Below are positions 13,344-22,300 of a stretch of 64,000 bases of DNA, piece by piece; the first letter of the stretch is position 1; each line of letters opens with the position of its first letter. Position numbers and translations under genes: made by a program. The stretch is from Diadema setosum (taxonomy: Eukaryota; Echinodermata; Echinoidea; Diadematoida; Diadematidae), in contig NC_092688.1 of NCBI RefSeq assembly GCF_964275005.1, positions 23,427,440 through 23,491,439 of the forward strand, written 5' to 3'. The notes under the pieces were generated by a model that worked only from the letters and a program-made list of their open reading frames with translations, was not told the origin of the DNA and did not search any database.

Positions 13344-16300
13344 AAGAGAGAGAGAGAGTGCATCACCATTCCAAGTATTATTGTTTAAGGAAGGTCAACT
13401 TTGTCCGTGCTCTTGAAGTTTTGTGGCAATTATCAACTGACTGAGCACTTGAGAGGGGACTTTCTGTTAATTTATACATTTACAGGTTTCGATAACCACT
13501 TAACCAGGATAATTCAAATCCATTGATGCTCTAAGTGTGTAGTCTTATATATATAACTATATCTTGATCAAGCATATCAAACACTTGGGAGATGCTGATT
13601 TATCCAATGCACCGATACCATCATTATTTCTTTTTGCGCTTTTTTTGTTTCTATTTTTGCTATTTACAAATGTTGAACCTAAGAGTTTCACTTCATGATA
13701 TTATCATTCAGGATGATAATAATATGGACCTATCGCATTATACTGGGAAAGACAAAAATCATTCATTTATTTTCATACAAGTAGGCCTTACAGAGTTCTA
13801 GGACAATGTAGGAATTTCGGACAAGGGGTGGTGAAGAGCAATAAATTGAATGCTATCTAAACCAAAGTGAATACTAATTGAAATCATGTGATAAAACAGG
13901 ATATAACATAAGAATATCACGCAATGCTTACAAAGGTAACCGATGACAGTTATTAACCAATTTTTCTATTTCTACATAGAACCTGGATTTCTCGGATGCT
14001 ACCTTGGTGACCAAGACTTATTTCAGTCTTTATCTAACTTTGGATTTACTGTTCACTCCGATGATGAGTGTGTGTTCACCTGTAGAAGACAACCCCAGAA
14101 CCGTGATGTTGCTGTCGTACATCTCAGGAAGTGCATGTGTTTCCAATCAGAAGCGTATTCCAATGTAATATCGAGTGGAAGTCATTCTCACGATTGGACA
14201 TGTTCAAACGAGGGAGAATTTGAAACCAATCAGCTTGTCCATTACTCCTTTAACCGTAAGTTTGTGTAGATTCTTCTCATGGGTGAAGAAAACCAAGGTT
14301 AATGATTAACCGAGTGTGAAATTAATCGGATTTGTCCGCATCACTTTCACTTTTCATATCTAAACACCATTCAATGTGGGCTTGGATAAATGGGAAAACC
14401 ACAGTAATGTAAAAAGCTAAAAGAAAACCCGGCAGTATTTCAAAAGCAGAATTTCAAAAAGTCGGTAAGCAGTGGGCTGTTAAAGTCTACTGCCACATTT
14501 CGCTCACTACTGCTTAATTGTTAAGATCTCCAAACCTCGATGCAGTACCATTGCTGTAAACAGAGTGCTGGAGAATACGGTGCGTCTGGGAAAACCTCAA
14601 CATCAAAGGTAAATAATGGAAATTTAAGAGAGCCTATCGCCATCAACTTGAAACCCCATTAACCAGCTTTACATTAATTTGAATATATTTCTATCATAGA
14701 TAAGCGTGGTAGAACCCAAACATACCAAAGAGAGACATTTCATGCACAATTCAAAATCAATAAATATTGAGGAGCAAATTCTAGTTATCGTTGGATTTAA
14801 AGGACAAGTTGATTTTTCACATACGTGTGGATTGAATGAATGTAGAAAATGTGACAATCTGTTCAAAAGGTTTGGATTTCTTAAGTTTCTGCACAGTCCC
14901 TGCTTGATGAGAAGACTACAACAGTCTGTGTTGTCACATGCAACGAACGATATAAGGAAAATAAATAGAATTTCACACTTTAAAAAAAAAACCCACATTC
15001 TCTCAACTTGTCACTGACGTATGTTGAGGGTAATAGTTTTCCCCCGGCCTTCCGAAAGAGGCAAGTAAAGTACTCTTTTACTGTGCGAGAAAAATGACAA
15101 TATGTGACCCTGCAACTCAAAACAAACAAAAAGTCGGCAGACATGAATTTTTAGTTAAGACCATATTCTGAAAGAACAGACTTTAAGCTTTAAAATGATG
15201 TATAACTCAAATCAAATGGACTCTCCTAACCTATCTAAATATTAGAAAGAAAGCACAAACTCAGGAAAAGTGGGAACTGAGAAAAGAGGCTCTGAAGTAC
15301 AGTGTCTATGCAAGCGCTCAATCTTTACCAAACCGTGCTGGCTGTGCGATGAATGGGACAAAAAAAAAAAAAAAAACTCACAAAAAAAAAAACAGGAAGT
15401 AAACTACCAGAGTAACAACAATGAAGGGATTATCAGATTAAACTAAAATTAAGTATGCCTCATACACAAATTCTGTCCATAATTAATGCCAACTTTCAAA
15501 GCAGTAGCACTATCCTTTCAAAAGTTATTAGAGTTGAAAGTGAAGAGTGTGGACAAGATTTTTCAGAAATGAAAAAAGGGATTCTAAAGACACACCTAAT
15601 CACACTATTCTCACCAAAAATGTTCGAGATAAACTGCTAAAAATACACACTTTCCTGCCCGTTTTATGATACCAAATTTTAGCATAATGTAAAAGAAGAC
15701 CCGCTCTTTCAGAAAATATGAAAAAGTCAAGTTCGGCTAGGTTGACCAATTTCACTTATTTTCAGTCCTCACGCAAAATCAGTGTGTGCGACTTTATGTT
15801 CGTTTTGAGGTGCACGGTCACATATGTTAATATTTTGCTACATTTTCTTTATATCATTCCAGACCTGTGACATTACAAGCTGTAGTAGTCTTCTCCAGCG
15901 ATGGCGGCACTGAAACTTCAAAAATCCATTACTATTGAACAAATTGTTCAATTTTCCTCAAACTTTCACTGGTGTATTCCATTCATATTGCTGTTTTTCT
16001 CTCAGATCATATGTATATAGAGGTTAACTTGTCCTTTGAATTAAAAAAAAAAATCATTACCTATCACGGCCTCATCACAAAATAGAAAGTCCTGACGAAA
16101 GGACTGTATTATTTTCATTTCATTTCATTTCATTTATTTCCAAATTCTCATTAAAATACATGTGACAAAGAACAAGGTGAAGATAATAACATTACATTCG
16201 GTAATAGTATACATGTACGAGAAAAACAAGCACAATGAAGAGAGAAAAAAAAATTAGAAAAACAAAGAGGAAATTCTAAGAGAGAAAATGGAGGAGCCAG

Positions 16301-19300
16301 CAGAGGCCATTGGCCTTTCTACGGCTGGACTCCCACTTGAGATTTTTTTTTTTTTTTTTGTTGTACATTATAAGATACACTTAAATGGAGTTGAAAAAAA
16401 GACGATTAAAAAACAAGAAAAATAAAAAATAAAGACAGGCAAACTACGAGTGAAAATATGTAGAAAAAATATACACATTGCAGACATCATATGAACGTTG
16501 TCAGATTAAATTTCTGCAGAAACTTCAATTATAATTATTCAACAAATATATTTTATATCTACGTTTAAAAGAGGCAAGGAAGGACATAACTTCATTTCTT
16601 CAGGCACAGAATTCCAAACATGTACTCCTTGATATTTAACAGATCTTTGCGATGTAACATATCTCAGAAGAGGTAAATATAAGTTACCAGTTTGTCTAGT
16701 GTTATATAAATGAATATCTCTTGTATATTTGAACATATCATCAAAGACAGAGGGTAACAACTTATGAGTATACATATACATAAATGAGGCTGTTTGTAAT
16801 TTACATATATCAAATACAGTAAGAAGCTGGAGCTTTTTGAACAGAGGTTGGGAAGGTGTTGAAGGGTGAGAATTTGTTATTGCACGCAATGACCTTTTCT
16901 GAAGTGTGAACACACGATTTAAAAGAGATTTTGCACATTGGCCCCAGATCATTGTACAATATGTTAAATGTGGCAATATAGTGGCGTTATAGATATACAA
17001 TAAAATCCTCAACGATAACAAAATTCTCTTATCCTATAAATCACACCTGTTGCACATGATATTTTATGCAAAACATCATCTATGTGGGGCGCCCAATTAA
17101 GATGTTCATCTAACATAACACCAAGAAATGATGTACAAGACACTCGTACTACCTTTTGATTATTTATAACAACATCAGCTATATCATCTGCTATTCTCTT
17201 ATTTTTCTGTTTAAATACTATACAGTTTGTTTTCTTCATATTAACCAACAGCTTATTTGATAAAAACCATTGTTCAAGTTTGGGTATTTCAGTTGTTATG
17301 ATAGATGTTATTTGGGTGGCGTTTCTACCAGATATAAATACATTTGTATCATCTGCAAAGACAACTGAACTCAAATTACTACTAACATTTTGTATATCAT
17401 TTATGTACAATAAACATAATAAAGGGCCTAGAATAGATCCCTGGGGGACACCTGAGGTAATTCTTAGGAACGTGGAGCTATTGCCATCAATACAAACAAA
17501 TTGTTGTCTATTGCTTAAATAACTCTTAATCCATTCCAAAGAATTCCACGTATGCCATAAAAATATAATTTTTGTAACAACATAGAATGATTCAGGGTGT
17601 CAAAGGCTTTCGACAGATCTAAAAAGATCCCAACACCTACATGACCAGCCTCAAAAGCTGTATTAAGATTGTTAATGAATTCCAGTAAAGCCATATATGT
17701 TGAGTGTCCAGATCGAAACCCAAATTGTTTATTATAAAGTATATCGTATTTATCAATAAAAGACATGAACTTAGCATACACAAGCTTCTCAAATATCTTT
17801 CCAAAAATTGACAACAAAGAAATTGGCCTGTAGTTTTCACACTGAGACTTATCGCCTTTCTTGTATATAGGCAAAACTTTAGCTATCTTTAGTTTTCCGG
17901 GAAAACAACCAGTTTGCAAAGATATATTAAAAATATGGGCCAATACTGGAGCAATAATATGTATACACTTTTTCAAAAGCATGGTGCTGATGTCATCATG
18001 ACCTGGACTTTTGCCATCTTTCAGACTTAATGTTGCATTAATTACATCAGAGTTGGTTATGGGTGTGAAGAAAAATGAGTTTGGGAATTCACCAATAAGA
18101 AAATCAGATGGACTTTTCACTGAGGATGGAACACTTTTTGCAATATTCTCACCAACAGAGACAAAATATTCATTGAATAATTCTGACACTTCCACAGAAT
18201 TTGATACAGACTTGTTATCTTTCACCAATAATGGGGAATCAATCTCACTCTTATATTTCAAAATACCATTAATAACATTCCATCTACCTTTCAAGTCATT
18301 TTTTACTCCCACGAATTTCTTACCATAAAAATCACGCTTAGCTTTTCTTATTGCATCATTAACAATATTTCTCTGTTTCTTTTAAGCAGCCTCTCTATAT
18401 AATGTAGGATTTTTTACAAATTTGCGATAGTAAACATTTTTCTTTCGACAAAGTTTCCTTAAATTCTTATCAAACGATGGATTCATTTTTGTCCTATTAT
18501 TACCCTTGGTCAATACCATTGGAAAACATATATTGTATAAAGAACTAAATTTTGTAGAAAATATATCATATAACACATTAACATCATTTGTAAGATTGTG
18601 TATGATGTCATCCCAGTTAATCACAGTTAATTCTTCATAAAACAACAATATATTACTCTCATTAATATGTCGCACCAGAGATGAGCATGGCTCATTCACA
18701 TTCTGTGTGTGTAAAGTTACATGAGATATGAGAAAAATTGGCATATGATCACTTACAGGGTAAGTGACTATACCTGACACATCAATATTGCACGGGTTAT
18801 TAACAAATATATTGTCTAACAAAGATGATGATTCAGTTGTGACTCTGGTTGGCTTAGAAATAACAGGAAAGAAAGCATATGAATTCATGTATTGTATAAA
18901 GTCTTTGGAATTTGTATCATCCTGATTACAATGATTTATATTGAAATCTCCCATCATAAAACAGGATTTACGCTCGTTTGCAATTTTGAAGAGAATTGTC
19001 TCAACACTGTCTTTGAAGGCAAGAATAGGCTGACCAGGTGGTCTATATAACACTCCAATAATGACATTTGAATCGGAGTATAACTCAATACAAAACAATT
19101 CCACTGAATCTACAAATACATTCAGATCATCACGTATCTTATATTTTAGAGTATCTTTTATGAAAAGACCCACTCCACCACCGGGACGGTTCCTTCTTCC
19201 CTTTCCAACAAAGTTATAACCACTTAGACCGTGTATAGGCAAAAGCTTCTCATTGTTATTCAACCAAGTTTCAGTAATCCCAAGCACTGAAAAACTAGTA

Positions 19301-22300
19301 TTAACATTCGAAATACATGAGTACAATCTATCAATATTCTTTTTAAGACTACGAATATTACAATGAAAAAGATTGAGGGAGGAAGAGGTTCTTGTAGGTA
19401 CATTATTCAGATCATAATATTGCGAACAAATATGCGGGTATATACAAGATTCATTCATATTGAAGGAATGTCACAAGGAGAGCTGATGACCCATGCCTGA
19501 ATGAAAAGAAGTCTGCTTATATACAGAATTAAAACAATGAAAAAAATGTATGCTGTCAAACGTAGGAGTTTGCCTGCAAGTAATATGCTGTACAGTAGCC
19601 TGTCACTGAATTGCACAATGAAAATCACAGATATATACACACATGCCTTCATTGTAAGAACTACAGAGGGCAAGAGACACAGAGGATAAAAACTGGGCAG
19701 TTACACTGAACATTAATTAAAAAAAAATAGTTTAAAATGTACATCAAACGCACAAGCATGTACAAGTTTTTGTCCAATATTATATACAATTGTAATAACA
19801 CAGACTAATCAGAACTTGTAAAAGAGTTCAAAATTTGCTAAACTAGGCATAAAAAGACACCTGCCAGGGACCTACTACATCAGGACCCTTACTTATACAA
19901 TAAATCAATACATATGATAAAAAAAGAAAGAGTACTGACATGACATGAGAGCACAAAATACAATATGTACAAGGTCAACGATTTAGCTCAGGGCATATCA
20001 CATACACATTACAACTGCAAACGAGTACAATCGCTGACTGAGGAGATAACGCATGGTCTGGGAGATGGCTGACCCCGTTGTGTCTTCAGTTGTGCGAAGA
20101 TTCTGCCATCAGATGTCCATGCACTCGCGACCTTCTTACTTGTGTAAACTTTCCTGTAGAGCTCTTGTTTTCTGGCTGTCAGGTCCTCTTGGATCGAAAT
20201 ACCACTGCCCTTGAGCTTCCTTCTAGCAGTGATTACCTTGCTCCGTGTCTTGTAGCTGCAGAATTTCACGAGGATACCGCGATGCTTGCCATCCTGCGTC
20301 TTGCCTACACGATGACATCTGTCGATGTCTGTCGCAGAGATCTCCAGATCTAGACGCTCACGGAGTACACCTAGGGCCAGCTGTTCAGTTGATTCACTAG
20401 GAGATTCCTTCAAGCCGAAGATTCGAAGTGAATTCCTTCTCGAATACTGCTGCAGGTCATGTAGCTGGTGTTCCACAGAAGAGAGCCGGTGTTCACAGGA
20501 TGTCAACTGGGATGACAGGGAGTCAATCTCCTTTCTTTTCTCCTGCAGTTGTACTTGTAGGTCGTGTATCTGGCCGGTGTTCTTTTCTATGTCGACAGAG
20601 AATGATTTTGACGTCGCATCAACAACCTCCTTGACTACTGTTTTGATGATCTCACGCATTTTGGCAAGAAATCCGTCATTTCCAAGAAGTTCGTCTACAA
20701 TAGTAGCGATTGATAGGTCAGCAGATTTCTTGGTTGAAGGCATGATGACGACTGATTATGGGTCACAGGGAAAACAAAGATACACAACGGTACAGAGAAG
20801 TCGTAGAGGGCAAGATGGCGGGCTGGGCGTGCGCGGCGTGGTAGCAGGGATCTGCAGATTACACCGCGGAACCACACATCAACTTCAATCAGTGGGACCG
20901 ATGCATAGCGTCAGTGAGGCAAGAGTTGGCAGAGTAGAAAGACTCGGCATTAAAAATGTTGATAAGACAGCAGATCCCACTTACGTTATATGGCAGTCAG
21001 TCCCTGGCAAGTGCATGAGGTATAGGTAGTTGATTTTTACATGATGAAAATAATGGACGGATGAAGAAAATCGAGAAAATCGAGAAAATTGCGGTCTATA
21101 AGGCTCCGCCTAGTTCGTCAAGAGAGCGCCCTCCATTGCATCAATGGAGTATATTTGAGTATTATGTTTCATTTTTGTACAAAAGATCATACTGCATTGG
21201 TCTTAAAACGTAATTTCTCTGCGTAGTAAACTAGATGAACTTGGAGTTATTTCCAATATCTAACTATTACAGAGTTAGACGCCATTACTGTGACAGCGAC
21301 TCATTCCGATCACCACGTATCACTTGAACAGCTGCAATCTTGAAATTTGAAAATTTGGTGGCCTGACATCAATCTTTAGGCGTCCACCACCGGACCACTG
21401 CTAATGTCCAACTGTGTACATCTTTGTCCCTTTAACTAATCTCTTTTCCTTCGCAGTTTCACACATGTTTTGTGATCATCTCAGCAGCGTTGAAGACGGT
21501 TATTGGGATTCAAAAACAAGTCATTTTGGCTCCACAGCAACTATGACCTGTAAAAGAGGATTTGTTGTCAATGGCAGTGCAACGCTACAGTGTGTTGGAC
21601 TTCCAGGACGTTCGGCCTTCTTTCCCGTTTGGAATGCGTCGGTCCCATCTTGCGAACCAGTCGAAAATAAACTAAACGGTTTGTCATGTGCGTTGATCTA
21701 AAAAAGGAGCTAAGTAATGTTTCGTTTTGCAGTGGATTTACTTTACAAACAAAAAATGATATTTTATTACCGAGTTCACTCTTTGAATATTTACATTGTA
21801 CGTTCTGTTACGCAGAATGCATAAACCACTGTTTCAGAGGTTTAACGGTTTGATATCAAAGCTTCGTTATACCGAATGTTCGTTATCATTTAAAAGAATT
21901 TCCTCGATCATATATAAAATAGCAACTATTAATCTAATACCGAGGTGGGATTCGTTTATCCAAAAAAAGTAAGGAGTTATTAGAATTTGAATTAAACAAA
22001 AATAATTTAAGAATACGTTACAGAACGGAAACAAGTTTCTCTAAAAGAGACGTAAGAGAGACATGAGAGATATAAAAGAGAAATAGATATCTGCTGCTTT
22101 CTTCAATGTATTCATATGGGGTTTTTATCACTTCTTGAATTATCACAGTGTATTTTTGGCTTTCAGATATAATTTCATTTTTGCAAACCTAACCTCATTT
22201 TGCGCTTTTTTAGAATCTTTTTTTTTTTACTCTTTAAAGCGCCCAGTTACTGTGTTTCTTTTCCCTTTTTTTGTTAAGTAGGGTTCCATCATATTCTTTA

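Larger units (their letters stand above)
16112..20830 (-). mobile_element. LINE 1: near full-length CR1/L2/Jockey-group LINE
   Basis: It reads on the minus strand with ORF1, apurinic-type endonuclease, reverse transcriptase and a 3' tail of about five ATGAA units near 16110-16135. ORF1 ends at 20009 and ORF2 begins at 19458. ORF2 is broken by one in-frame stop and two frameshifts. The 5' end is uncertain and could extend to about 21000. It sits in gene A intron 5, antisense to the gene. Confidence 0.85.

Noticed and set aside
13109-13444. 111-residue ORF continuing past gene A exon 4
   Set aside because: Only the first part (SRCR end) is exon; the rest runs through the intron and its (CA)n repeat.
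14706-15017. 103- and 109-residue ORFs on opposite strands in gene A intron 5
   Set aside because: They overlap each other, show no domain and have no splice support.
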